Positions 23,976 through 35,302 of a stretch of DNA of 64,000 bases are shown piece after piece. How positions within the stretch are numbered: the stretch's first letter is position 1; each line of letters begins with the position of its first letter. A model generated the notes under the pieces. The model saw nothing but the letters and a program-made list of their open reading frames with translations, made no database searches and was not told where the DNA came from. The stretch covers positions 19,197,921-19,261,920 of the forward strand of contig CM077005.1 of the NCBI GenBank assembly GCA_039090855.1. The letters are read 5' to 3'. This DNA comes from Macrothele yani. Its lineage: Eukaryota; Arthropoda; Arachnida; Araneae; Macrothelidae. Position numbers and translations under genes: made by a program.

Positions 23976-24270
23976 AAGTGAAAATCCTCCAAATACGTGG
24001 CATCAGTGAATAAACAAAGAAATCACTCTTTTCACGTTTAGCAACACACAGCAACTGAAAAATTGTTATTCGGCCGCTGCCGGGGAATCGAACACCAGAT
24101 CTCTCAATATCTAGCCGAGCCCATTAGCCTTACACCATGGTGGCTAACAATCCACGGTCCTATGTGCGGCGGCCGAACAATAATTTTTTGGTTGCTGTGC
24201 GTTGCTAAACGTGGAAAGAGCAATTTCTTTGTTTATTCACTGACACCACGTATTTGGAGGATTTTCACTT
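23976..24270 (-). repeat. Foldback repeat with a tRNA-like core, just after exon 2
   Basis: The left end AAGTGAAAATCCTCCAAATA and the right end TATTTGGAGGATTTTCACTT are exact inverses. Pairing continues through ACAAAGAAAT..CTCTTTTCACGTTTAGCAAC to CGGCCGC/GCGGCCG. The unpaired middle, read on the minus strand, has a pol III A-box-like TGGTGTAAGGCTAATGGGCT and a B-box-like GTTCGATTCCCC, as in tRNA-derived SINEs. It starts 38 bp downstream of the exon 2 donor. Confidence 0.75.
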
Positions 24271-24401
24271 TGGATCTCGCCCTTTCGATTTAACTGCTAT
24301 AATTAATATATAGCCAGTGCCATTAATGCCCACCAAATGGAGACATCTCAGTAGCTGAGCCCATCTTACGGATTTATAATGTCAGATGCTGACAGAAAAA
24401 C

Positions 24402-24560
24402 GCACATAGCGCCGTGGATTGTTGGCCACTGTGGTGTAAGGCTAACGCGCTCGGCTAGATATTGAGAGATCCGGGATTTGATTCCCCGGAAGCATCCAAA
24501 TAACAATTTTTTAGTTGCTGTGTGTTGCTAAACATGGAAAGAGTGATTTCTTTGTTTACT
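24402..24560 (+). repeat. Second copy of the tRNA-like repeat unit
   Basis: A direct-orientation copy of the unit inside the preceding foldback: GTGGTGTAAGGCTAACGCGC (A-box-like), GATTTGATTCCCCGG (diverged B box), and then the same tail TTAGTTGCTGTGTGTTGC..GAAAGAGTGATTTCTTTG. It is a SINE-like or half-element repeat, not a functional tRNA, because the cloverleaf is not closed by an acceptor stem. Confidence 0.7.
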
Positions 24561-24962
24561 ACTGTAGTAAATTGCTTATCATGCACGTTTAATTCATTTC
24601 ACCTATGTGTGGGACTTATTGTGTAATTAGAAAATTGTGTGAGAGACAGAGAGAGCAGTTCTTTGTCTACTCAACACATGCCATCACTTTTTGTTTCCAT
24701 ATCTCCTGATTATAGTACCACAGTGCTAAACTCAATTTAAGGAGCATGCAGCTCTAAAATGCTGCATTTAACTATGTGTGGTAGTAACAGTACAAGTCTC
24801 AACCACCATTCACGAAATTAAAAAAAAAATGATTTGTGAATCATTTATAGCAGGCACCAAGCAATAAATAATTAAGAATGCTGTTTCTTCATTAATTATT
24901 AGCATAGGAGCCTAGCGGTCATGCAAATGAAGTCTTTAATCCTGCGTGTTTATATGTAAATG
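24561..24962. other. Unassigned intronic sequence
   Basis: AT-rich sequence between the tRNA-like repeat and the Tc1-like element. Nothing recognised. Confidence 0.4.
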
Positions 24963-26180
24963 CACACACCAGCCACCAAATTAGAAAATGTTTGTATGTA
25001 AACATCACTTACATAGTGTTATGTGAAACACATGGTCACATACATCATCATGTGATCTAGGCAACTATTTAAGATTGCAGCTTATCAGTTATCACTAGTG
25101 TTGATCACAATGGGGTAAAACAAAGAATCTTTCAGAGTTTGATAAAGGACTTATTTGTGGGTGCCTGCCTGGCTGGAGCGACGATTTAGAAAACAGCAGA
25201 GCTGACTGGTTTCTCAAAAGGTGAGATATCCCGGGTCTTTAATCAGTGGGAAAATAACCCACATTTCTCCTCTAAGAGGCGTAACTGTGGCGCAACGACA
25301 ATCTGTCACGAATGAGATCACTGTCTTCTAAGAAGGCTTGTATGGAGAAACGGGACTTCCTGTGTGCAGCAATTGTTCGAAGCACTCAATGAAGGCTGTC
25401 CCTGACCCATATCTCAGCGAACTATCTGCAGAGAATTGAAGAGGATCGGTATTCACAGTCTCATGCCTATATGGAAACCACTGATTTCTGCAAAGAACAG
25501 GAAAGTACATCTACAGTGGTGTCAGGAACACCATGAATAGACACTGGAAGACTAGAAGAAAGTCTTGTGTTCCAAGAAGTCATGGTACACCTTGTACTGT
25601 ACCAATATAGGCAGAGAGTATAGCAAGAGCCCCATGAAGCAGTGGACACAGCTTGCCTTGTAAACACCCTAGAGGTTCTGGAGGTGGTGCCATTTTGTGG
25701 AGCACATTCTGTTGGTAGAGAACAGGTCCTCTGATATTGCTGAAAGGTTGGTGTCCTCCAAGGATTGTCTGAACATTTTTGCCGATAAAGTCCATCCTGC
25801 AATGCTTATTTTTTATCCAGCAGGTGACGGATGTTTCACGAACGATAATGCTACTGTCCATTGTGCAAGATGTGTTCAGCAGTGTTTCAACGAGATGACA
25901 GTGACTTCCACCATCTTCCCTGACCACCAAAAAGCCTGGATCTGTACTCCATTGAGAATGTATGGTACATGTTATAAAAACAGATCTAGGAGAAAAGTTC
26001 TGTTCTGCCAAATCTGACCCAGTTAAAGGACTGTCTGGTAAATGCCTGGTATGCTGTAGACACAGATGCACTCCAACACCTTGTGGAATCTATGCCAAAC
26101 CACATACATGCTGTAATTCGGGCTGAAGGAGTTCCAATCCAGTATTGAATAAAAGTTTCTAATTCAGTGGCTGGTATGTG
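24963..26180 (+). mobile_element. Tc1-like DNA transposon, decayed (first family)
   Basis: The inverted ends are CACACACCAGCCACCAAATT (24963) and its relative AATTCAGTGGCTGGTATGTG ending at 26180, followed by TA. On the left the flanking dinucleotide is TG, probably a mutated TA. The interior keeps many short stretches of a Tc1 transposase on the + strand, with numerous stops and frameshifts. Length is about 1.2 kb. Confidence 0.75.
25110..26150 (+). pseudogene. Tc1-like transposase remnant
   Basis: Fragments in several + frames: GKITHISPLRGVTVAQRQSV near 25250-25310, a VRNTMNRHWKTRRKSC-like stretch near 25515-25570, and a diverged DNA.VH.AR.VQQCFNEM-like catalytic region near 25840-25900. 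No single frame exceeds about 100 codons. Open frames on the opposite strand here (25467-26213) are shadows without family resemblance. Confidence 0.6.
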
Positions 26181-26435
26181 TAGGTAATTTGGAGAACAGC
26201 AAGGATTCAGCATGGAAGTAGTTTGTGAGTTACTATTTGAAAATATTAGTTTGACATTAATAGATTATGTTTCAACCATTGCTTTTTTTTTTTTTTTAGT
26301 CTGTTTCTCTCTGTGTCTCATACTAGGAAGAGTAAACTATGAATTTCTTTTCATTGTAGTGTGTAGTATAACCGATGATCCCACAACTGGGAAAACCACA
26401 ACATTTTACTTGTTTTCACTATTTCACACTTCCTC
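25358..26435. repeat. Tandem duplication, copy 1 (1078 bp)
   Basis: The unit covers the last two thirds of the Tc1-like element plus about 255 bp of its right flank, including a poly(T) run of 15. It is repeated immediately at 26436-27519. The junction shares the short sequence CTTCCTC/TCCTG at both unit ends. Confidence 0.95.
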
Positions 26436-27519
26436 TCCTGTGTGCAGCAATTGTTCGAAGCACTCAATGAAGGCTGTCCCTGACCCATATCTCAGCGAAC
26501 TATCTGCAGAGAATTGAAGAGGATCGGTATTCACAGTCTCATGCCTATATGGAAACCACTGATTTCTGCAAAGAACAGGAAAGTACATCTACAGTGGTGT
26601 CAGGAACACCATGAATAGACACTGGAAGACTAGAAGAAAGTCTTGTGTTCCAAGAAGTCATGGTACACCTTGTACTGTACCAATATAGGCAGAGAGTATA
26701 GCAAGAGCCCCATGAAGCAGTGGACACAGCTTGCCTTGTAAACACCCTAGAGGTTCTGGAGGTGGTGCCATTTTGTGGAGCACATTCTGTTGGTAGAGAA
26801 CAGGTCCTCTGATATTGCTGAAAGGTTGGTGTCCTCCAAGGATTGTCTGAACATTTTTGCCGATAAAGTCCATCCTGCAATGCTTATTTTTTATCCAGCA
26901 GGTGACGGATGTTTCACGAACGATAATGCTACTGTCCATTGTGCAAGATGTGTTCAGCAGTGTTTCAACGAGATGACAGTGACTTCCACCATCTTCCCTG
27001 ACCACCAAAAAGCCTGGATCTGTACTCCATTGAGAATGTATGGTACATGTTATAAAAACAGATCTAGGAGAAAAGTTCTGTTCTGCCAAATCTGACCCAG
27101 TTAAAGGACTGTCTGGTAAATGCCTGGTATGCTGTAGACACAGATGCACTCCAACACCTTGTGGAATCTATGCCAAACCACATACATGCTGTAATTCGGG
27201 CTGAAGGAGTTCCAATCCAGTATTGAATAAAAGTTTCTAATTCAGTGGCTGGTATGTGTAGGTAATTTGGAGAACAGCAAGGATTCAGCATGGAAGTAGT
27301 TTGTGAGTTACTATTTGAAAATATTAGTTTGACATTAATAGATTATGTTTCAACCATTGCTTTTTTTTTTTTTTTTTTTTTAGTCTGTTTCTCTCTGTGT
27401 CTCATACTAGGAAGAGTAAACTATGAATTTCTTTTCATTGTAGTGTGTAGTATAACCGATGATCCCACAACTGGGAAAACCACAACATTTTACTTGTTTT
27501 CACTATTTCACACTTCCTC
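26436..27519. repeat. Tandem duplication, copy 2 (1084 bp)
   Basis: Reading it against copy 1, I find no base difference other than the poly(T) run (21 instead of 15, at about 27361-27381), which accounts for the 6-bp length difference. It includes a second 3' part of the Tc1-like transposase and a second right terminal repeat at about 27233-27258. Confidence 0.95.
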
Positions 27520-29065
27520 GCGTATAAAATTGGAGTGGTTTTCCCTCTTTACAAACACATAAACCATTGGAGGTGTCAACCACAGGTTAAATGACATTCA
27601 ACTCCCTCTTTAAATCAGCTACTTTAGTGCATCGAGATTGATAGCAAATGCCTGCTGTGAAGCACTTGTGGTCTTTCATGTTCCTTCCTTCACCTATAAA
27701 TGTGGTGTGAAGGCTTTTTACCCATTAGGAGGAAGAGTTACGCAAGTATAGAAATGTACACTGATGATGACTGCCATGTAGTGTATACTTCACTTCTAGA
27801 GTATTGAAAGTGCTCTGATGTTATTAGATGTGAGTTGTGCGAGCAATTCGAGAGAAGTATATTATAGGTAAATAGTTTTCCTACCACCCCTTTCATTATG
27901 TGATTTAACTTCAAGGAGAAAAGCATACAATGTACTCTGCTACCACTTCCAGAATTACAGTTTTGTCTCAATGAACAGGGTAGATAGATGTCAGTCTCCT
28001 GTAGTTTTTTTTATAATAACTGACTGTATTGTGTTTAAGTATCAGTGGTGGGTGGAATTGGAATTCACCTCAAATAAAAATTATTTTGTGTTATGTTTAC
28101 CTGTGGCTTTAAACTTGGTACTGTGTTATTCCTGATAACAAATCAAGGAGATAAATGGAACTGTGGCAATATTCTTGGAAAATACAGTATGTTCTTATAG
28201 ACAGAAAACTCACGCATGCCAGTCATCGAGCGATTAGGGCTCTGACTTCTTGTGTTACATAAAGCTAGTCAGAAGTTAATCTGAGGCATTGCATTTCTTT
28301 TTAGGTTTTAGTTCTCACCATTTCCAAGTGCCATTTTTCTGAAATGTGGGATGAGAAACTCCTTCTGTCCCTCAGTGCTGGATGGGGTTGTTAAACTTGA
28401 AATAATAACTCTGATCTACAGCTAAGTCCTATAATTGAAAAACTAATGTTTTGAAAATTAATGCATGTTAAAGAACTCATATAGCATGTGAAATTTTATG
28501 TGGGACTAAGCCACATTCTTTTCTTATTTGCACTTCATTGCAGTTGGTACATACTTATGCAGTGGGCACTAAAACCATAGTTTCTTATTTGTCTGTAATA
28601 TGTCACTTGACGGTTCAATGGTGAAGGCATGAGCTACAAATTTGTCGTATTACTGCGTCTAAATTTGAGCCCCAAAATGTGGATGTTGTTTACCCTTTAG
28701 GCTCTTGTTCTTGCCATACTTCAGAACTAATAGTCATAAATTAGGGATGGATGACTCCTTATAAAGTTGACCATGGCTAAAATTTGGTTTTGGTAAGTAA
28801 ATACAGATTTCATCCAAAATCTGACACTGTAACTTGCTGATAGTCATCAAAGAAGCCAACGACACAGAAAATCATTTAGGTTTGAATTTAAAAGACATCA
28901 GTATCAGATGAAGGAGGTAAGTGGTATGTGGTATGTAGGGTATGAGAACAGTTCCTGTAATTACTGGTTCTATAACTCTTGCTCCAATTATGTTGCATTG
29001 CAGTCATGTAATTGTGAGTTTCATCCCATTACACAGACGTTTAGTTGGCACTAAATTTCTAAGTA
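27520..29065. other. Intron 2 sequence with two degenerate SINE-like stretches
   Basis: Mostly unassigned. About 28218-28410 and 28618-28790 preserve, in order, weak versions of the SINE at 31737: a CGAGCGATTAGGGCTCTGAC or GGTGAAGGCATGAGCTAC head, a later CACCATTTCCAAGTG or GGATGACTCCTTATA portion, and a TTAAA-type end. They are too diverged for firm boundaries. Confidence 0.4.
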
Positions 29066-31411
29066 CAGTAGACTCTCGGCTATCCAACCTAACGTGGCAG
29101 TCGACCGGGTCGGATGGCAAAAAAAGTTGGATACGTCGGAGCCATAGGCATATCAGCCCCTGCAAGGTTAATGACCGCCACCGTATTGCATTGAACGTAA
29201 TGTACAGTATGTACATATGTACTTGTTGCTATTTGGAGACTTGCATCATATTAATTTGCCCTTATTAACAATGTACAGTTATTGCTGAATTAGAAGGAAA
29301 CGAAATAAAAATGCGTACATACCTTTCACGAAACATTTATTTGAAGAACAAAACGAAATGTGTAATGAACAATAAGTTGAATAAATTTTACTATGAGTTT
29401 TCATTTAAAAGAAAGTTTTCAGTGAAATCAGCTGTTAATATAAACCAAAATATTATAACCTAAAACTACATTGCCTAAGGCTTGAAAAAGTCTGTAATCC
29501 AGATCTGCTTCTTTCCTCGCATTAATTTCCTTGCCGATATGTCCTTCCACTTACGTAAACATATGATATCTGCTGGTATAGCCTCTTGTTGTTGGCCAAT
29601 ATACTTCAGCGCTGTCTTGATCGCCTTCAGGCCTTTGGAGTGGGTTATACGATCGGTGGGTTCATCATCTTCTTGTTCCTCTTCAATCGGCTGTTCATTT
29701 AACACTATCGCTACAATATCTTTGTCTGTAGTTTCTTCTATTTTTTTATTTGCCATCCATTCTGTGATGTCTTCCAACGAAGCTTCCTCACATCCAGGAA
29801 CTTTTGCTAACAGCGAAACAATCTCAGTGTTATCAGTTGCATTTTCCACATCGCATTGCTTTTCTACCTCTTCCCACTTATCACTGGCTCTGTCATCCAG
29901 CAAAATTTTCCATGAATCGCACAAGTGTTACAGATGGAATTTCATCCCATGCCTTGGACACCCATCTGATAACATCAAGCATGTCAACTGACTTTAATGT
30001 GACGCAACTTCTGTATTGTTATCAATGGCTGCTATGATATTGCTTACTAGCCTATGTTGATATTTCTTTTTCAAAGCTTCCAGCACTCCCTGATCCATTG
30101 GCTGACATACAGATGTAACATTTGCAGGAAAAGACAAAACTTTTATCTCTCCATCTTTTAATTGGTCATTTGCTGGATGCGAAGGAGCATTATCCAAAAC
30201 TACGATTGCTTTCCTTGGTAAATTGTTTTCAGCTAAATGTTTCTCAACTTTTGGCACAAATTCCTGTTCAAACCATTTTTTGAAAATTTCTCCATTCATC
30301 CATGCCTTTTTTTGGTGGGTATAGTACAGGGGCAAAGAATTTAAATCTTTAAGATTTTTAAAAGCTCTAGGCTTGCGAGATTTTCCAATCAAGGTCAGTC
30401 TCAACTTATGGTTTCCGGTTGCGTTACTACAAGCTAAAACTGTAACGCGGTCCTTACTCTTCTTAAACCCTGGTGTGGCCTTTCCCTGTTTAGACGCTAG
30501 TGTTTTAGACGGCAACATCAGGTAATTCAACCCCGTCTCATCACAGTTGTACAATTGTTCTCCGGAAATACCTTCAGATCAAGCAAGTCAAAAAGGTGTT
30601 TTTAAAGTCAGGGACAGCGTCACTGTTTGCAGACAAAGCTTCACCGCTGATCGTCATTTGTCGAACACCAGAATGTTTCTTCCAGCGATCAAGCCACCCG
30701 TCACTGGCAGTAAATTCACCATTGTCTCCTTCAATCTGTTTTTTAAACTGAATTGCTTTTTGTTAGAGCAAGGGGCCTGAAACCGGCATTCCTTTCCCCC
30801 TCACATTTTTATACCACAGATATAAAGCCTCTTCAACTTCCACGTGTTTGCCTTTTTGCATAGTTTTTCTAACTTTCACGCCATTACCACTTACTTGCTT
30901 AGAACACCATTTTTCAATCTCTGCGCAATTTCTTTACCAATCACCCACAGTAGTTTTTCCAACTCCTAACTCCAATGCAATTTTCTTTGCCGATTCACCA
31001 GAATCCATTCATTTTATTGCTTGCAGTTTTTCTTTCAAAGTTGCTACCACTTTCGTTTGTCACCCATATTTCACTTAAAAGTAAATGCCACCAACAATAC
31101 ACTGGACTATATACACACTTTATAACATAAATTAACAATCCACAAACAACTGAACCGCACAGACTGACTTCTGGATACTGACTGATGGTGCACTTGCTAC
31201 ACGTTCAAGTAGGCACACATTCATTTCTTATCGCGACTTGAATCAATTGGTGTATTGGTGGCTAGTGATTCACGCATGCGTAAGCTCCTTCAAATACTTT
31301 AAGTAATAGCACATAGCTGTGTGGTGGGAAATTTCTTGGCATGACTTTTATTTGGAAGGGTGGTAGGTTGGAGGTCGAGTAGTTGGGAGTCAGATAGCTG
31401 AGAGTCTACTG
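29066..31411 (-). mobile_element. Tigger/pogo-like DNA transposon with both ends (2346 bp)
   Basis: The left end CAGTAGACTCTCGGCTATCC begins at 29066 and the right end GATAGCTGAGAGTCTACTG finishes at 31411. These are inverted repeats, and TA flanks both sides (29064-29065 and 31412-31413). The transposase lies on the minus strand. The structure is complete but the coding region is damaged. Confidence 0.92.
29475..31067 (-). pseudogene. Tigger/jerky-type (CENP-B-related) transposase, damaged
   Basis: From 31067 leftward. The N-terminal psq/CENP-B helix-turn-helix remnants are VVATLKEKLQAIK*MDSGES and ALELGVGKTTVGDW. A long clean DDE segment follows (30554-29994) with YNCDETGLNYLMLPSKTL, KSKDRVTVLACSNATGNHKL, KAIVVLDNAPSHP and VTSVCQPMDQGVLEALKKKY. 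These are the DE(T)G, VLDNAPSH and QPMDQGV catalytic blocks of the pogo/Tigger superfamily. Frame breaks near 29990 and 29925 lead into the acidic C-terminal tail (29924-29475), which ends QIWITDFFKP. Stops in the N-terminal part plus the frameshifts make it non-functional as read. Confidence 0.9.
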
Positions 31412-31473
31412 TAACATGATCACGGCTCTTGATTTCAGTCTCAATCTAGGAGGTAAAAAAAAAAAAAAGAAGT

Positions 31474-32757
31474 AAAAAAAGAGGGTCCCAAACTTAGGGC
31501 TTGACAAAATGTTGTTAGGCATCCGAAAATTTCTGAAGGCATGCAACTTGATCTTCAGTATGCTTACCAATGGTACTGCCTAAACTTTCATAAACTAGTT
31601 CATCTCATAGTATATGCTCTAGTACACAATTGTTGAGTCAAAACTCTAAAAAAATTATGTATTAATTATATATTGGATGGAAATCCACTTCCATTAAGAT
31701 GATTTTACCAGCAAATGGTTCAGCAAACTTTGTTAGGCTGCCCCAGTGATGCAGTGGTCTAAGCCCCGGCTTATGACCATTCATCCGTGAAGGGTCTGGG
31801 TTCAAATCCCGGTGAGGCATGGATGTTGTGTTTGTTTTACGGCACTGGCTCTCTCCCTTCCTTGGAACCAGTGACCCAAAATTAGGGACGGGCGACTGCT
31901 TATAGCCCGAGTTACTCATGGTGATCGTTAAACCTTCAATAAAAACAACAACTTTGTTAGATCTTTGAGAGGTCGGTCTACAATGGGGAAGGTATATATA
32001 CGATTACTAGAGCTTTATCCCATACCATTAACTTCATATCTAAAAGTACTTTTGCTTTGGGTGAGTTTGGCTTTAAATTGCCAGTCAAAGTAGCTTTCAA
32101 GATGAGTGGAATTTAAAAAACTGAGTTCTTCATCCAAAAGTAGTTTCTTTTCCTGTTGGAATTACAGTACTCTTTTGATCTCCCCTTTCCTCTTATTACT
32201 TGTTATAGCATTGAGTAAATGAATGTTTTTCCTGTACCTGAATGCCCACCAAAAAAAAGAAGAAACTTTTTGGTGTTGGTTCCACCTTGACCTGACTTAT
32301 GAGTTTTGGTTTTGAAGATAAAATTTTTTTATTAAGTCTTTAGATGGTGGTATAAAAACAATAAAAAAGTGAAATTTATCACGGAGTGTCAATTAAGATT
32401 TCGTATGATTTTTATTAAGTACTGTTTCAATGGTTACTCATTACTCTTCATTATGCTTTTCTGTATTTGTGTGGACTGTATCTTGCTCTTCTAAAATGTC
32501 CAAGGAGTGGAAATTCAGAACAGCTGGTGGTAGATTTACAACTGGCAGTTTAAATTCCCTCAGACTCAAATCATAAGCATTGAGTAGTTTATCAATTTTT
32601 ACAAATGCATGTTGTGGTCCTGTCCCTTCAGAATATCAACATACAAAATGTTCATGCATTACTTCATTTTGTCAAGCCCTAAGTTTGGGACCCTCTTACA
32701 AAATGTTCATGCATTACTTCATTTTGTCAAGCCTTAAGTTTGGGACCCTCTTTTTTT
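31474..32757. mobile_element. Unclassified terminal-inverted-repeat element containing a SINE
   Basis: The left end AAAAAAAGAGGGTCCCAAAC.. (31474-31511) is inverted at the right end as ..TTTGGGACCCTCTTTTTTT (finishing at 32757). The inverted part runs about 38 bp, including TTAGGGCTTGACAAAATG. At the right side the terminal block is present twice in tandem (32643-32697 and 32698-32752). No transposase was recognised. The target duplication is obscured by the A/T runs. Confidence 0.6.
31737..31955 (+). repeat. tRNA-derived SINE, best-preserved copy
   Basis: The A-box-like GATGCAGTGGTCTAAGCCCC and B-box GGGTTCAAATCCCGG are about 45 bp apart, as in tRNA genes. A unique body follows (GGAACCAGTGACCC..AGGGACGGGCGACTGC..TACTCATGGTGATCG) with a short A-rich tail. 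Related copies are at 44197-44412 and 61125-61375 (both minus strand) and a partial one at 42066-42175. Confidence 0.85.
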
Positions 32758-33072
32758 CAGATTATCACAAATAGCATTTGGAGGTACTTTGGCATTCGTA
32801 TTTGAGCTATTTCAGTTAGCATATCAGTTCATAAACAGCATTGGTTATTATCAATATGTTTATTCGTTGCTTCACAAATTGAACATATACAGTTGTACAT
32901 ACCTTGGTTTGTTTGTTTGTTTGTGTGCAGTGGAAAAGTCTTATGATAAATTTGTTCATGAATGCAAAAAAAGAGTTAGGCCTCGTTTCCTGGTGGTACT
33001 GTGATTTAGCTTCCTTTGAAATTAAAGCAGCATTTCCTGATACATTTTTGAAAATTTTTAGCATCAAGTATG
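32758..33072. other. Unassigned intronic sequence
   Basis: Short AT-rich open frames only (32789-33004 and shadows). No motif recognised. Confidence 0.4.
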
Positions 33073-33957
33073 CAGATGTGCCAACTCTCCAGATTTAGGC
33101 AGGAGATTCCGGATTTTCAGCCCTTCCTCCGCCCTCTGGATGAATGTCAAATTCTCCTGATTTTCTCCAAGAATTAGTCGTTAAGATGGTGGAAATTCCA
33201 TCAATCACAGTGATTTCGAACCGCTTGTAAAAACTTTTTTCTTTCTGCGTTGATTCAAGACAACATTACAGTAATCAGTTTTGTACTTTTCCTCTCCTAT
33301 CTGCAAAAGGAAAGCCACCCTGGTGGTGTAGATAGGTAGGAAAAAATTTGCTTTAAAAAAAATTTCTCTCAGTCTGATTGTCATATGACACCATCAGCAA
33401 GTAACTCACCTGCTCTGGCACTAGAATGCTGGGGAGGGTCAGTAATTGATTGACAGATGGGAGCTGCCCTGCCTTCTCCTTGCAGTTCATTCTTTCAACC
33501 CCTCACCTCAACAGAGCCACACACATTCTAAGTGATGATAAACAGTTTAGTTGTGGCAAATTCACTTAATGAAAAAAGGGAGTAGTTACAATTGGCCTCA
33601 CCTTGTAAAGAAAGCTTGTTAGTGCGATGCTTTTTGTCATCTTTGCCTTTGCGCACAACCTAAAGAAAAAACGAAAAGCAGTTGGCTGCTATTTTATTTG
33701 TAAAAAACAATATGCAGGCCATTTTATGTTTTCATTATCTTGCAGAATCGAAGTACCTGAAAACAAATTTTAGTAGGGGAAGGGGGTGTTGATTTTTGCC
33801 GGGTTTTTTGGTTTTGTTTTTTCTCCAAAACTTTTAGTAGACCAATAATACTACTTCTGGAAAGTTGTTCCTAAATGTCGATAAAAAATAGTGCTCGTGT
33901 TATTTTATGAGCTGTAAAAATTTCCTAATTTTCAGATTTTGAAGGTTGGCACATCTA
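33073..33957. mobile_element. hAT-like non-autonomous DNA transposon
   Basis: The ends CAGATGTGCCAACTCTCCAG (left) and GAAGGTTGGCACATCT (right) are inverted. The flanks AAGTATG and AGGTATG look like a 7-8 bp target duplication with one mismatch. The CAG..GCCAAC style of terminus and the CCGGATTTTCAG-like subterminal sequence are hAT-like. No transposase motif was found in its 0.9 kb. Confidence 0.6.
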
Positions 33958-34124
33958 GGTATGTCAGTTGTTAATAATTCTTTCAGTAAATTGGACTTTT
34001 CCTGTAAGTCTTCAAGTGAAACGTTTTTGTTGTGACAGCACTTGGTATATTTTTAGAAGATGAAATATGCATATCATGAGACAGATCCCTAAGGATTGTC
34101 TTATGGTAAAACGTGCTTTATATC

Positions 34125-34486
34125 ATATAAATATAATATCAAAGGTGTTGTTTACCTAATATTGAAAGGTATTTCGCACGTTGGCGCTCCATGAGACATG
34201 TGCTCCTACCCCGAGAGAGGCCTATTTGTGCAACAGTTTTTGTTAGTTGAAAGAATATATTTTTAAATAAAACAATTTAGTTGAATATTAACTTACCAAT
34301 TTTTATAAATATTGGTAAGTTAATATTCAACTAAATTGTTCTGTTTAAAAATATATTCTTGCAACTAACAAAAACTGTTGCACAAATAGACCTCTCTCGG
34401 GGTAGGAGCACATGTCTCACAGAGCGCCAACGTGCGAAATACCTTTCAATATTAGGTAAACAATATCTTTGATATTATATTTATAT
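34125..34486. repeat. Large palindrome, arms about 170 bp
   Basis: The left arm starts ATATAAATATAATATCAAAG and the right arm ends CTTTGATATTATATTTATAT. The arms meet near 34305 around TTACCAATTTTTATAAATAT. Within the arms, GAAAGGTATTTCGCACGTTG and ATGTGCTCCTACCCCGAGAG pair with their inverses with only scattered mismatches. It is a foldback/MITE-type element 375 bp upstream of GGT exon 3. Confidence 0.9.
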
Positions 34487-34860
34487 TTTTAGAAGAGTTG
34501 AGTTCATTCAGCAGGTAGTTATGACAATGTGGTATCATGATCATGTGTGCGAAGTAGTGATGTCGCCATCAAATGTAAATGATGAATTCCAATTTTCATA
34601 TTTGTACGACATGTTGTAACATGCATTGCCTAAATGTTTTATATGGAGAGAGATTAAGATTTTTACTGTAATTAATGTGTAAGTTTCTTGGTTTTTAATA
34701 TCACACAAGTTCAGAAAAAAATCAGTAATACTGTGTTGCAAAATAGCTGTCTTTTTTTTTTTTTTTTTTTTAAGTGATTTTCTCTTCACTATATTTAAGT
34801 TAACATTGATGCATTTCCTTTTCATTCTTTTTCTTTTTTAAACCCTTGAAATATTTACAG

Positions 34861-35053
34861 GAGGTTTGTCAGTTGCTGTTCCTGGGGAGCTTAGAGGATA
34901 TGGGTTGGCTCATGAAATGTATGGAAAGCTCAATTGGTCAGAGCTTGTAGAGCCATCAGTTAAACTGTGTGAAGAGGGATTTGAAGTTAGTGAGCATTTG
35001 AGCAAATACTTGAAATCGCTCAGGGAAAAAATTATTGCAAATCCATCAATGAA
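34861..35053 (+). CDS. GGT1: GGT exon 3 in window (large subunit)
   Basis: The acceptor is ATATTTACAG and the donor is ATGAA|GTGAGT. The translation starts GGLSVAVPGELRGYGLAHEM and continues through SELVEPSVKLCEEGFEVSE, closely following human GGLSVAVPGEIRGYELAHQR and LFQPSIQLARQGFPV. The exon enters with two bases completing Gly and leaves with two bases (AA), which the next exon completes to Lys. It is clean, with no stop or frameshift. Confidence 0.95.
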
Positions 35054-35249
35054 GTGAGTGCAGCTTCAGTGTTTGTGTTACAAAATGAAGTACTAGTGTT
35101 TTCAGTTGCCTATGCTGTGTGTGTTTTCTAATATTTTTTTCTCGTGTCATTTTTTTTTTCTAGCTTTTCTATACAAAATTTGCTTAATATTTTTATATTA
35201 CTGTCACTTCTGTTGTATAATCCACAGATTATCTGATAAAAACTTGTAA

Positions 35250-35300
35250 ATTTAGGCTCTGCAGGTAACACACTACTTGTGTTATCCACAGAGCCTAAAT
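35250..35300. repeat. Short hairpin, 22-bp arms
   Basis: ATTTAGGCTCTGCAGGTAAC pairs with GTTATCCACAGAGCCTAAAT (two mismatches). One related half-arm (ATAAATTTAGGTTCTGCAGA) occurs alone at about 49028, so the hairpin is probably a relic of a dispersed TIR element. Confidence 0.6.
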
Positions 35301-35302
35301 AA

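Noticed and set aside
24418..24490. Possible functional tRNA gene
   Set aside because: A- and B-box-like elements are present, but the B box is mutated (GATTTGATTCC) and no acceptor stem closes the structure. It is a SINE-like repeat.
25467..26213. Minus-strand 163-codon and 111-codon frames, duplicated at 26545-27291
   Set aside because: They are antisense to a decayed Tc1 transposase and have no family resemblance. Their apparent repetition comes only from the tandem duplication.
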